This document shows, in pieces, positions 29,182 to 37,188 of a DNA stretch of 64,000 nt (the first letter of the stretch is position 1; each line of letters begins with the position of its first letter). The stretch covers positions 1,302,001-1,366,000 of the forward strand of contig NZ_CP110921.1 in assembly GCF_026247885.1 (NCBI RefSeq). Direction: 5' to 3'. The notes under the pieces were generated by a model that was not told the DNA's origin, did no database searches, and saw only the letters and a program-made list of their open reading frames with translations. Source of the DNA: Methylococcus mesophilus (GTDB lineage Bacteria > Pseudomonadota > Gammaproteobacteria > Methylococcales > Methylococcaceae). Position numbers and translations under genes: made by a program.

Positions 29182-29901
29182 ATGACGACCTTCGTTCTGG
29201 TACACGGCGCTATGCACGGTGGCTGGGTATGGAATTTGGTGCGCGACCAATTGCAAAGTGCCGGACATCAGGTGTTCACGCCCACGCTTACAGGGCAAGG
29301 GGAGCGCCTGCATTCGTTGACGCGCTCAATAGGCGTCGCGACGCACGTCAAGGACATTGCCGCTCTTCTCTGGTTTGAAAATCTTCGTGACGTCATACTC
29401 GTTCTGCATTCCTACGCTGGGGTTCTTGCCGGGCCGATAGCGGAAGCTTCTGCTGATCGGCTGAGTTGCATCGTCCTGGCGGGTGGATTTCACGTGCAAT
29501 CGGGACAGTGTTTGCTGGATGTAGAGCCAGCGGACACGGCCTATTACTACCGGGAATTGGTGGCACAGCGAGGACAAGGATGGTTCGTTCCTCCCAGCCC
29601 GGACCTCCTTGTCCGTTGGGCGATCACCGATCGGACGCTGCAAGCTTACGTTGGCGCTCGCCTTACCCCTTTTCCGTTCAAATGTCAGACCGATCCCGTA
29701 TCCTATGATGTCTCCAGGCTCCGGTCCGTTAGGCGAGTTTACATTGAACATACCGAACCGCGATTACCCGCGCTGCGGCAGTCTTTAGTAACGGCTCTTG
29801 CCGAAGGTTTCGAACATCTTCGAATTGCCACCGGGCATGACATGATGCTTACCGACGCCACAACAGTGGCCGCTCTGCTGGCAGGGCTGGCGAATCACTG
29901 A
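29182..29901 (+). CDS. Alpha/beta hydrolase family protein
   Basis: 239-aa alpha/beta hydrolase: N-terminal FVLVHGAMHGGWVW (oxyanion HG), TLTGQGERLH, the nucleophile elbow, and a late catalytic His in ATGHDMMLTDA. The elbow reads VLHSYAGV rather than GHSYGG, so both flanking glycines are altered while Ser is kept; activity may be changed. It resembles small esterases of the salicylate-esterase/hydroxynitrile-lyase-like group, but the substrate is unknown. GAAAGGG precedes the ATG. Confidence 0.82.
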   Translation: MTTFVLVHGAMHGGWVWNLVRDQLQSAGHQVFTPTLTGQGERLHSLTRSIGVATHVKDIAALLWFENLRDVILVLHSYAGVLAGPIAEASADRLSCIVLAGGFHVQSGQCLLDVEPADTAYYYRELVAQRGQGWFVPPSPDLLVRWAITDRTLQAYVGARLTPFPFKCQTDPVSYDVSRLRSVRRVYIEHTEPRLPALRQSLVTALAEGFEHLRIATGHDMMLTDATTVAALLAGLANH

Positions 29902-29976
29902 GCATTGTCTTTAATCGGTCGCCCGAGTTGTCCGGCAGCTTGCGCTGGCGTCGTGGAGCAAGCGTTGTGAGAAAGA

Positions 29977-29994
29977 TGTACAATAACGCGTACA
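29977..29994. promoter_or_regulatory. Palindromic operator upstream of yefM
   Basis: TGTACAATAACGCGTACA, an inverted repeat with TGTAC/GTACA arms, 21 bp before the antitoxin start. YefM-YoeB operators are known to carry TGTACA-core palindromes, so this is the likely autoregulatory site. Confidence 0.7.
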
Positions 29995-30014
29995 TATTGC
30001 AAAGGCTCAAGATC

Positions 30015-30266
30015 ATGGACGCCATTACCTACACCGCAGCTCGTGCCAACTTGGCAAAGACCATGGATCGCGTATGCAATGACCATGAACCGTTGATCAT
30101 CACCCGCAACGGCGAACAATCGGTTGTGATGCTCTCGCTTGAAGACTTCAAGTCGCTGGAAGAAACGGCGTACCTGCTGCGCAGCCCCGCCAATGCAAAG
30201 CGCCTGCTGGCTGCCATAGAGGCCTTGCAGGCCGGCAAGGGCCAGGAACGAAAGCTCGCCGAGTGA
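30015..30266 (+). CDS. yefM: YefM-type antitoxin
   Basis: 83-aa Phd/YefM antitoxin with the family start MDAITYTAARANLAKTMDRV and PLIITRNGEQSVVMLSLEDF. It neutralises the YoeB toxin encoded next and represses the operon through the palindrome at 29977. The frame is open upstream, but ATG 30015 matches the family N-terminus. Its stop overlaps the toxin start as GTGA. Confidence 0.93.
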   Translation: MDAITYTAARANLAKTMDRVCNDHEPLIITRNGEQSVVMLSLEDFKSLEETAYLLRSPANAKRLLAAIEALQAGKGQERKLAE

Positions 30267-30517
30267 AACTGATCTTTGCCGAGCAAGCCTGGGAAGACTA
30301 CGTCTACTGGCAGCAGCAAGACAAGCGCATGGTGAAGCGTATCAATGAACTCATCGAGCACACCATGCGAGACCCCTTCACGGGAATAGGAAAGCCCGAG
30401 CCGTTGAAGCATGCGTTGTCGGGTTTCTGGTCTCGGCGCATCACGGACGAGCATCGAATGGTCTACAAACCGGAGGAGGACGCACTCCTGATTGCCCAGC
30501 TTCGGTACCACTACTGA
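30263..30517 (+). CDS. yoeB: YoeB-type mRNA interferase toxin
   Basis: 84-aa YoeB: WEDYVYWQQQDKRMVKRINE, GIGKPEPLKHALSGFWSRRI, then DEHRMVYK and the C-terminal LRYHY. The conserved Glu, Arg, His and terminal Tyr residues of the ribosome-dependent endoribonuclease are present. GTG start overlapping yefM. Both genes look intact. Confidence 0.93.
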   Translation: MKLIFAEQAWEDYVYWQQQDKRMVKRINELIEHTMRDPFTGIGKPEPLKHALSGFWSRRITDEHRMVYKPEEDALLIAQLRYHY

Positions 30518-30659
30518 GCGCTCTAACGATGACGCGCATTGACGAAGCGGAGTCCGGCCCAGCGCCCCGTTAGGACAAGCCCGGCCGGAGGGAAACCCGC
30601 AAGTTCCGGGTTTTATTCCTCCGATTACGCTTCGCTAATCGGAGCTACGCGGGCTCTGG

Positions 30660-30818
30660 ATGGACCCCAAAGAGACCGACCCCTCCAAGCTAACCCACCT
30701 CTACCAGCCTTACCCCGCCTTCCTCATGCAAGCCTGGCCGGTGAGCAAAGCGGTCAACGATCCAAAGAACAACGCCCCCAGCCTTCTACAGCCAGTGGAT
30801 GACAACGAAGGCCCTTGA
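30660..30818 (+). pseudogene. SRAP (SOS response-associated peptidase) 3' fragment
   Basis: 52 codons including LYQPYPAFLMQAWPVSKAVN and DPKNNAPSLLQPV, the C-terminal conserved region of YedK/HMCES-type SRAP proteins, which crosslink to abasic sites. The catalytic Cys2 N-terminal half is missing. It is preceded by a palindromic REP-like sequence at 30620-30655. Confidence 0.65.
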
Positions 30819-30840
30819 GAGATTGCGGAGATCTCCGTAA

Positions 30841-30954
30841 TACCGCGAGAATCTGCCGAATCACCGCATCCCCTTCCAGCGCACTCGCGAACCGTCGCCA
30901 TCGGCCCAAGAGAAAGCCGGTCGCGGCCGTCATTCCTAGCGCGATCACTGCGCT
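30841..30954 (-). pseudogene. N-terminal scrap of a NERD-domain protein
   Basis: Reads AVIALGMTAATGFLLGRWRR then ALEGDAVIRQILA, closely matching residues 7-42 of the intact NERD protein (LIAMGMAAATGFFLGRWRR, ELEGEAAVRQILT) at 33911-34564. The REP-like sequence upstream (30985-31012) also matches that upstream of the intact gene, so the segment was duplicated and then truncated. Confidence 0.65.
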
Positions 30955-30984
30955 TCCCACCGTGTGTCGCCCTGTTCCGAGACA

Positions 30985-31421
30985 ACGCGCTTCCGTCGTC
31001 AGCATATCCTCGTGGGCCAAACAGAGTGTTGAAAGCCTATCGTCACTTTTCCATGTACCACGATAGAACCAATCTTGAGCTCTGTAGTAGGATAAGGGCC
31101 GTTAGCAAGAGCAAAGAATAACCTTAACGCATTTTGCTAATGTAACAAAAATAATTATGCGTTCAATTGAGTGTTTGCGTTGCTCCCTTGTGTTGACCGG
31201 CCCGCCCTAATGAGGGCGTCCTATTCGGTTGACATCGGCAAGCATGCACGCCGAGGTTATGCAAAATCCGGTAGCCATCGGAAAACCCCTCGGCAAAGAG
31301 AGGTCGAGATGATTCTTCGAATGCCGCAAGGCATGAAGAGTGAAAGATTTGATCTGCATTGAGTGCTTTGCGCTGAAGGCATCTTGGCGAATTTCTACAT
31401 CATCTAGAAAGGAGTTTGCTC
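30985..31421. other. Intergenic region with REP-like sequence
   Basis: Apart from the REP-like piece at its left end (about 30985-31012), no gene is supported in these roughly 440 bp. The stretch 31090-31170 is AT-rich, and a small GCCGAGG...CCTCGGC inverted repeat spans about 31250-31298. The promoter of the CHRD gene should be here. Confidence 0.4.
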
Positions 31422-31988
31422 GTGATCAAGAATCTTGCGGTTTCCCTATTGGCATTAACCCTCCTGCCCCTCCAGGCTGCTCAGGCAGGACCGCTCCTAA
31501 AGAGCACCTTAAGCGGCGCCCAGACCGTTACCGACACCACAGTTGGAACCGCCACACTTCCGGTAACCGGACTCGTAACCGGCTCATTGGGAACAGCCGA
31601 ATTTCTGCTTTCACCTGACCGCCGCGCATTGGCATATACCCTGAAGGTTTCGGTCATGCCAGCAACCGCGATCTTCATGGCGCATATCCATTTGGGTCCG
31701 GTAGGGGCAAATGGTCCGGTTCTGTTCTGGCTTTACGGTGACCCTAATCTCGATCCGCCAAATAGCCCCGTTCCTCCCAACCAATTTCCGCGGAACGATG
31801 GCCCGTTTACAGGCCAGATATCCGGTGTATTGACTGCTGCCGACTTCGACCCCGATCCGAGCCAGGGGGTAAGAAACTTTGAAGAGGCAGTAAAGAACAT
31901 CCTTGCCGGTAACGCCTATACGAATGTTCACACAGTGCAGTATCCGGCCGGTGAAACCCGTGGGCAAATTGAAACGATCAAAAAGTAG
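31422..31988 (+). CDS. Secreted CHRD-domain protein
   Basis: 188-aa exported protein. Signal peptide IKNLAVSLLALTLLPLQAAQ, then a CHRD domain: LSGAQTVTDT at its start, LAYTLKVSVM, MAHIHLGPVGANGPVLFWLY and the closing NVHTVQYPAGETRGQI. CHRD domains are beta-sandwiches, first known from chordin; the bacterial role is unknown. The GTG at 31422 was preferred over TTG 31416 because AAAGGAG lies 7 bp upstream. Confidence 0.85.
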   Translation: MIKNLAVSLLALTLLPLQAAQAGPLLKSTLSGAQTVTDTTVGTATLPVTGLVTGSLGTAEFLLSPDRRALAYTLKVSVMPATAIFMAHIHLGPVGANGPVLFWLYGDPNLDPPNSPVPPNQFPRNDGPFTGQISGVLTAADFDPDPSQGVRNFEEAVKNILAGNAYTNVHTVQYPAGETRGQIETIKK

Positions 31989-32163
31989 TCCACCGGCATC
32001 AGCCTAAAAATCCAGTGACAATGGACACGATCGAAAAACGTAGCCTATAGCTACCTATATCTCTAGCCGCACCTGCTGTTTTTCGTATCCATCGACAAGG
32101 AAGTCGTCACGCGACAAAGAGCGCGGATTCCGGAACCAAGTTTGTCACCTAAAGGATAAACTC

Positions 32164-33288
32164 ATGAAACTAATAAAAATCATCACCGTTGCCACATTAG
32201 CCTTTATGCTGGGGGCATGGTCTAGCGCATCGCGGTCCGAAGATTACAGCAAGCAGGATGAATCAGCCAATAGCTCACCTGCCAGCCTGTTTTACGCGAC
32301 AGCCACATTTACGGACGGATCAGGAAACAATCAGAACGATTTCGCTCAACCAATCGGCATATCTCCCGGCTCCAATACACCCGCTGACGGGTACATCGTG
32401 GATCCAGTCAATAACCAAGTCAACCTGAAGTTCACCATATATAACGGTCAATCTTCCTTTGGATATAAATCTGGAAACATTCAGATTTACTGGAGTACAA
32501 TCCCTGCAGGTTACGCGAGCACTTCCGCCTTTATGAAGGCAGTAAAAGTGAGCGGCACAAAGGGAAGCGGAAAAATCAATAATAACGGTCTTTATGTCTG
32601 GACGTCAAAAAAAGCCCTCAAGCCCGGAAAAATAGCCACAGTCATGTTTCAGTTCCCACTATATACGTCTAACGGGACTACGATTAAAACGACTGGCACA
32701 TATGGCCAAGGCCCAAATTCACCCCCAATACCGCTATTGAACCAAGGATGGAGCTTTACCACCAGCATTCAAAAGCAGGCAGAAAATATTTCGTCGTCCG
32801 TCTATTTATCCGGAACCGTCAATTTAGAGCAGGTTCTGGTTTCTTTTCAATCGTCGGGCTGTATCCCGCCCAATCCAAGCTCATCGCCTGACCCGGTTGG
32901 CGGACCAGTATCACTAAGCTACCTTATCTTCCCGACGTATACCAACTCAAAAAATACGAAAGATGCCTTTGTGAGCTATACTTGGTCGGAACAGAACGGT
33001 CAAAATCCGCTATGCGCCCCCAACTATGCAATAGGCATAATCAACGCCAACTACACCTTCGGCGCGGTTTACCAATGTAAGTTTTGCGAATGCCCAAATT
33101 GTGGCGTCGTATGTAACGGCCCCGAACCGCCTGTAAGCTGTTGGTCAGCGGCTACTGTTTACAAAAATACGCAATGCACGTTCCAAAAATATAGCAATAC
33201 GCTACCCGGCACCTTCACGTTCAGCGGGCCATCTAGTAGTGGAAATCCAACTACGAGCGCATATTGCTGTCCGACTATGCAGAATTAA
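32164..33288 (+). CDS. Secreted Ser/Thr/Asn-rich protein with Cys-rich C-terminus
   Basis: 374 aa with a signal segment (MKLIKIITVATLAFMLGAW); a Ser after it could hint at processing but no lipobox Cys is present. The body is rich in Ser, Thr, Asn and Tyr; residues about 300-330 contain clustered cysteines (CKFCECPNCGVVC) and more follow to the end (YCCPTM). I do not recognise a domain. The DNA is clearly AT-richer than the core genes, which suggests transfer. AAAGGAT precedes the ATG. Confidence 0.65.
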   Translation: MKLIKIITVATLAFMLGAWSSASRSEDYSKQDESANSSPASLFYATATFTDGSGNNQNDFAQPIGISPGSNTPADGYIVDPVNNQVNLKFTIYNGQSSFGYKSGNIQIYWSTIPAGYASTSAFMKAVKVSGTKGSGKINNNGLYVWTSKKALKPGKIATVMFQFPLYTSNGTTIKTTGTYGQGPNSPPIPLLNQGWSFTTSIQKQAENISSSVYLSGTVNLEQVLVSFQSSGCIPPNPSSSPDPVGGPVSLSYLIFPTYTNSKNTKDAFVSYTWSEQNGQNPLCAPNYAIGIINANYTFGAVYQCKFCECPNCGVVCNGPEPPVSCWSAATVYKNTQCTFQKYSNTLPGTFTFSGPSSSGNPTTSAYCCPTMQN

Positions 33289-33381
33289 CCCATTCAGTCC
33301 AGGTTAATTGCCTCTTTAATGCCGCGCCGCTATTGGGTCCAACATCTTGTAACTCCCTGGAGGCGCGGAGATTTTAGGGAA

Positions 33382-33567
33382 TCACCACGGACATCCCGAA
33401 TCATCACCCTCGGTGATGTAGCTCTTCAGCAAAGGCTGATAGCCGGAAAAACCCTTCCGCGGCGCAATCTCTTTCAAGGACTCCACCACGTCCACCGGAA
33501 TCCGCAGCGTAATCGAAGTCATCGGCCGGTCTTTGGCCAGACGTTTCTTTAAACGTTCTCGGATCAT
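33382..33567 (-). CDS. Ribbon-helix-helix (CopG-like) antitoxin
   Basis: 61-aa protein whose centre MTSITLRIPVDVVESLKEIA then GFSGYQPLLKSYI is a ribbon-helix-helix DNA-binding fold typical of toxin-antitoxin antitoxins. The last residues (TEGDDSGCPW) are atypical, so the C-terminus may be altered. No cognate toxin of a known family lies directly next to it; the DUF2442 gene is 19 bp upstream on the same strand. Confidence 0.65.
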   Translation of the reverse strand: MIRERLKKRLAKDRPMTSITLRIPVDVVESLKEIAPRKGFSGYQPLLKSYITEGDDSGCPW

Positions 33568-33586
33568 AGCAGCCGTGTCTGCCGGT

Positions 33587-33847
33587 TCAGGATGTCATCC
33601 CAGAGACCAAAGGAAACCGCTCCGGATGACGGATCGAATCCACGTGCAAATCGACGTCCAAATCCGGCCAGTAAAGATGATGCGGTTGCGGCCGTTCGAC
33701 ACGAAACAACTGCTCCACCGGCGCCTTGGAAAACCACGGAAAATCCGCGAACGCCACGAACAGCTCCTCCTCATCGTCAAGGAGTAGCCAAAAGCCATGC
33801 TTCCAAATGCGAGAAACCTCAACCGCCGAAATGTCTGTGCCAAGCAT
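33587..33847 (-). CDS. DUF2442 protein
   Basis: 86-aa DUF2442 protein with the family pattern VSRIWKHGFWLLLDDEEELF, VAFADFPWFSKAPVEQLFRV and HLYWPDLDVDLHVDSIRHPE. AGGAG lies 7 bp before ATG 33847. DUF2442 genes are commonly paired with an upstream DUF4160 gene in toxin-antitoxin-like cassettes; here only the last 28 codons of such a gene remain, overlapping this start. Confidence 0.82.
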   Translation of the reverse strand: MLGTDISAVEVSRIWKHGFWLLLDDEEELFVAFADFPWFSKAPVEQLFRVERPQPHHLYWPDLDVDLHVDSIRHPERFPLVSGMTS

Positions 33848-33905
33848 CCCGAATCTCCTGCTCATGTGACCGCGCCAAGCGTCCCGCCTTACGCAACTTA
33901 ATCAT
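33819..33905 (-). pseudogene. DUF4160 gene, C-terminal remnant
   Basis: 28 codons reading LRKAGRLARSHEQEIRDAWH then RHFGG, resembling the end of DUF4160 proteins (ENxEALLEAWxxxFG). The N-terminal domain is absent; the NERD gene ends 5 bp upstream. Supports the DUF2442 gene being the survivor of a DUF4160-DUF2442 pair. Confidence 0.5.
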
Positions 33906-33910
33906 CGCTG

Positions 33911-34564
33911 TCATCGATCATTCTTGTACAGCTTCCCGAACTTCCGGTTCAGGTAAGCCACATGCTCCACATCCGTCTTCTTCGAGATCGCCAACCGCTG
34001 GCATTCCAGACGGCCCACGCACTGCTCTAGCTGCGACTGCGAAAGCCGCTCCCGGCTGTGAGCCTGAATCTTCCGCGCCAATTGAAATGCATGCGTCACA
34101 TTCTCCGGAACCTTCGTCTTGAACTCCGCGCTTCCGGTGAACGTGACGAATGAATGCAGGTGCTCCGGTGGCAGGATATCTTTCAGCAGCTCTGTTAGCG
34201 TCTTTTCGTGTTTGTAGTTCTGCCGTAGAGGGTTCTGGAAAGAGTGCTTGCGCTTGAAGTAAACCGCCGTCCAGGTGGGTGACTTTTCGTCCCCGTAAAT
34301 CCAGCACTTTTGATAATGCTTCGACTCGATCACGAACACTCCGAACCGCGACACCACCACATGATCCACCTGTGTCGTCCCGTCGCCGCTCCGCAGCGTC
34401 AGGTTATTCATCACGTGGTAGTGGGGCGGCTTCAGGTTGGCGGTGAGAATCTGCCGAACCGCCGCTTCCCCTTCCAGCTCATGCTCGATCCGCCGCCACC
34501 GGCCCAAGAAAAAGCCGGTCGCGGCTGCCATCCCCATTGCGATCAATCCGCTTGCCGCTGGCAT
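33911..34564 (-). CDS. NERD-domain (nuclease-related) protein with membrane anchor
   Basis: 217 aa. An N-terminal helix (LIAMGMAAATGFFLGRW) is followed by a NERD domain: GDGTTQVDHVVVSRFGVFVI and ESKHYQKCWIYG carry the D..V-VIESK pattern of restriction-endonuclease-like folds, and TWTAVYFKRKHSFQNPLRQN continues it. The short C-terminal tail is basic. NERD proteins are presumed nucleases in nucleic-acid processing or defence; activity here is inferred. A truncated duplicate lies at 30841-30954. Confidence 0.83.
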   Translation of the reverse strand: MPAASGLIAMGMAAATGFFLGRWRRIEHELEGEAAVRQILTANLKPPHYHVMNNLTLRSGDGTTQVDHVVVSRFGVFVIESKHYQKCWIYGDEKSPTWTAVYFKRKHSFQNPLRQNYKHEKTLTELLKDILPPEHLHSFVTFTGSAEFKTKVPENVTHAFQLARKIQAHSRERLSQSQLEQCVGRLECQRLAISKKTDVEHVAYLNRKFGKLYKNDR

Positions 34565-34582
34565 AGGTTCTCCTAGTTATTG

Positions 34583-34620
34583 ACGATGCGCTTCCTTCGT
34601 CAGCGCATCCTACGCGGGCT
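34583..34620. repeat. REP-like palindrome
   Basis: GATGCGCTTCCTTCGTCAGC with GCATCCTACGCGGGCTC following: an imperfect palindrome plus the CTACGCGGGCTC tail also found after the palindrome at 30620-30655. Confidence 0.65.
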
Positions 34621-34679
34621 CACGTTGATCGCGATATTAGGCATTTAACGTTACCCCGCCCCCCAGGAATTTCATAATT

Positions 34680-36794
34680 TTAGGCGTGCGCGGCCACCAC
34701 TTGTACCAAATTGTCCGAAAACGACGGCGCGTTGCCCATGCCGGCGAACTCCGATGAACTGATACTGTTGACCGTGCCAGTATTCAGTTGCCGCCAATAG
34801 CCTAGTGTGGCGACAACTAAGCCCGCATTAACATCAGCGGTGATACGGGCATCGCCTTCAAATGCCCCCCGATCATTGAATACTCTCACTTTATCGCCAT
34901 CTTTAATGCCGCGTTCCTCAGCATCAACTGCATTTATCAACACAAACTGTTCGCCTTGGCCTTTTATTTTCTGTTCCATGTTCGCGTAACAGGAATTCAG
35001 GAAACCGTGGCTTTTGGGCGAGATAATGCTTAATGGGTATTTTTTCCCCAGTTCAGGGTTGGTCGCGGTAGATTCCCTGGATGGCACATAATCTGGCAAG
35101 GGATCAAGCAGCTCGCCAGATTGGAAGTCGCCATACATCTGCCGGAATGGCCCAGGTACAAAATTAATCGCGCCCTCGGATTTCAATTGACATTTGCCGG
35201 ACGGGGTAAGGAAATCCCCTTGTTTATGCGGCGCGCGGTCGTCCTTTGTGCCGACTTTCAGCCGAGCAAAACCATGTGTGCGAAGATACGCCAGATCAAT
35301 GCCTTCACATGCCGGAGCGTCCCAATCGACATAGTGCTCGAGACATTCGCCGTCCGACCACTGGAAATTTTCCTCCTGAAAACCCAGCCGTGCCGCCAAA
35401 CGGCGGAAAATTTCGTTATTGGGTATCGCTTCGCCAGGAGCATTCACGCATTTGGCATTGTAAGTCAGATATAAATGTCCCCACGATAAAATTATGTCTT
35501 CCTGTTCCGCGCCCATCGCGGCGGGAAGCAGGATGTCAGCATACACGGCGGTGTCGGAAATGAAATGCTCCGCCGATATCATGAACAAACTTTCGTTAAG
35601 CAAGCCTTGAACTATTTTCTCGGTTTCCGGTGCTTGGGTGACGGGGTTAGCGTTCCAGCACATTAGCGATTTGATCGGCGTGCCGGCGGGAGGCTCATCA
35701 GTAAGGACGCGGCCTAGTTGTAAGGCATTGATGACGCGAGTGCCTTCGGGAATCAAATCAGGGCGGCAGATCACGTCAAATCTATATGGATGCTCCCAAA
35801 CCGGGAACTGCAACGCGCCGCCGCCAACATATCGCCACGCACCCGTCAACGCTGGCAGGCAACTGACGGCACGAATGGCTTGCCCTCCGCCTTTATGGCG
35901 TTCCAATGCTACCCCTAGCCGGATTGCTGCTGGCTGGGTCGTGGCATATTCACGCGCTAAAGTGCGGATGATGTCGGCGGGGATACCGGTGATAGCTTCT
36001 GCCCATTCAGGATTGCGGGTTTTGGCGCGGTCTTTCAACTCGTCAAACCCGACGGTGTAATTATCGATATAGTCCTGATCGACCAAACCTTCTTCTATAA
36101 TGGTATGGATCATCGCCATTGCCAATGCGCCGTCGGTGCCGGGTTTGGGGGCGATATGCCAATCTGCCTCTTTCGCGGTTTTGGAGGCATATGCATCAAT
36201 TACCACCAGTTTCGCACCTTTCTTCTGTGCTTCTTTAACGATATGCCAATGATGTAAGTTGGTGCTGACAGAATTGCAAGCCCAAATGATGATGTAGTTG
36301 GCATGGATGAAGCTTTCGGGATCAACGCCGGCAGTCGGCCCCACGGTTAACAACCACGCGGTGCTAGAGCCTTCGCCGCAAAAGGTGCGTTCGGTGACGG
36401 TCGCCCCCAAGCGGTTGAAAAATGCATCGCCGCCATTCAGGCCATGCACCAAACCTTGGTTGCCCAAATAGCTATACGGCACAATCGCTTGTGGCCCGTG
36501 TTCAGCAATAATAGCTTGCCAGCGGCTGACGATTTCATCCAAAGCCTCATCCCAACTGATGCGGGTAAACTGTTTACTTCCTTTCGGGCCGCTACGACGC
36601 ATCGGGTATAAGAGGCGGTCCGGGTGATAATGGCGTTTTTCATAATCCTTCAATTTGACGCAAAGCCCACCGCGTGTCATGGGATGATCGGGATTGCCTT
36701 TGACTCCGGTTAACTTATCGTCTTCCACTTGATAAATCATAGAGCAAGTGTCGGGACAATCGTGGGGGCAGCCACCGTGATGCGTGGTCTTCAT
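34680..36794 (-). CDS. Molybdopterin-dependent oxidoreductase (DMSO reductase family)
   Basis: 704-aa catalytic subunit of the DMSO-reductase superfamily. The N-terminal cluster motif has cysteines at residues 9, 13 and 17 plus one in GGLCVK near 44, fitting a [4Fe-4S] domain. It is followed by RISWDEALDEI, MCWNANPVTQAPET and the C-terminal molybdopterin dinucleotide-binding domain (ISPKSHGFLNSCYANM, DGDKVRVFNDRGAF, ATLGYWRQLNTGTVN). No Tat signal is seen, so it is probably cytoplasmic. Substrate unknown. Codon use is far less GC-biased than in core genes, a sign of transfer; no electron-transfer partner gene is adjacent. Confidence 0.87.
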   Translation of the reverse strand: MKTTHHGGCPHDCPDTCSMIYQVEDDKLTGVKGNPDHPMTRGGLCVKLKDYEKRHYHPDRLLYPMRRSGPKGSKQFTRISWDEALDEIVSRWQAIIAEHGPQAIVPYSYLGNQGLVHGLNGGDAFFNRLGATVTERTFCGEGSSTAWLLTVGPTAGVDPESFIHANYIIIWACNSVSTNLHHWHIVKEAQKKGAKLVVIDAYASKTAKEADWHIAPKPGTDGALAMAMIHTIIEEGLVDQDYIDNYTVGFDELKDRAKTRNPEWAEAITGIPADIIRTLAREYATTQPAAIRLGVALERHKGGGQAIRAVSCLPALTGAWRYVGGGALQFPVWEHPYRFDVICRPDLIPEGTRVINALQLGRVLTDEPPAGTPIKSLMCWNANPVTQAPETEKIVQGLLNESLFMISAEHFISDTAVYADILLPAAMGAEQEDIILSWGHLYLTYNAKCVNAPGEAIPNNEIFRRLAARLGFQEENFQWSDGECLEHYVDWDAPACEGIDLAYLRTHGFARLKVGTKDDRAPHKQGDFLTPSGKCQLKSEGAINFVPGPFRQMYGDFQSGELLDPLPDYVPSRESTATNPELGKKYPLSIISPKSHGFLNSCYANMEQKIKGQGEQFVLINAVDAEERGIKDGDKVRVFNDRGAFEGDARITADVNAGLVVATLGYWRQLNTGTVNSISSSEFAGMGNAPSFSDNLVQVVAAHA

Positions 36795-36948
36795 TGTTTT
36801 ATTTTTTCCAGGTTAAAAATCTTACAGGGTTGGTGGGCGAAACAGTCTGCCTACTTACATGGCTGGCACAATATTAAAAGTTACGATTTCTAATAGATAT
36901 TGTGTAAAGAAGCCTAATTGTTACTAGACACAACCCCTAATTTGCATA

Positions 36949-37188
36949 CTAGATGTAATCTATTAAGCATCTGAGCTGAATGCTTCGGTGACGTGGAGTG
37001 CGGAAAAGGTTCCAAAGCCAGAAGCTCATGCCTCCTAGGATCACCGTGGCTAGGACGCTGGGCCAGATGGGCATTTGATGGCCGGCGACGAGGATTTCGG
37101 GGCGGATCACCAGTCGCATGAATTGAGCGACGGCCATGAGGGCAAACACCGCGCTGGCGACGCGTAGTCCTCGGATTTGAGCGTTCAT
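36949..37188 (-). CDS. Small two-helix membrane protein
   Basis: 79-aa protein with helices at about 11-28 (ASAVFALMAVAQFMRLVI) and 42-61 (WPSVLATVILGGMSFWLWNL), linked by a segment with VAGHQMPIWPS. This layout matches a small family of uncharacterised bacterial membrane proteins. It lies between the oxidoreductase (about 150 bp of AT-rich spacer) and the phage repressor. Confidence 0.65.
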   Translation of the reverse strand: MNAQIRGLRVASAVFALMAVAQFMRLVIRPEILVAGHQMPIWPSVLATVILGGMSFWLWNLFRTPRHRSIQLRCLIDYI

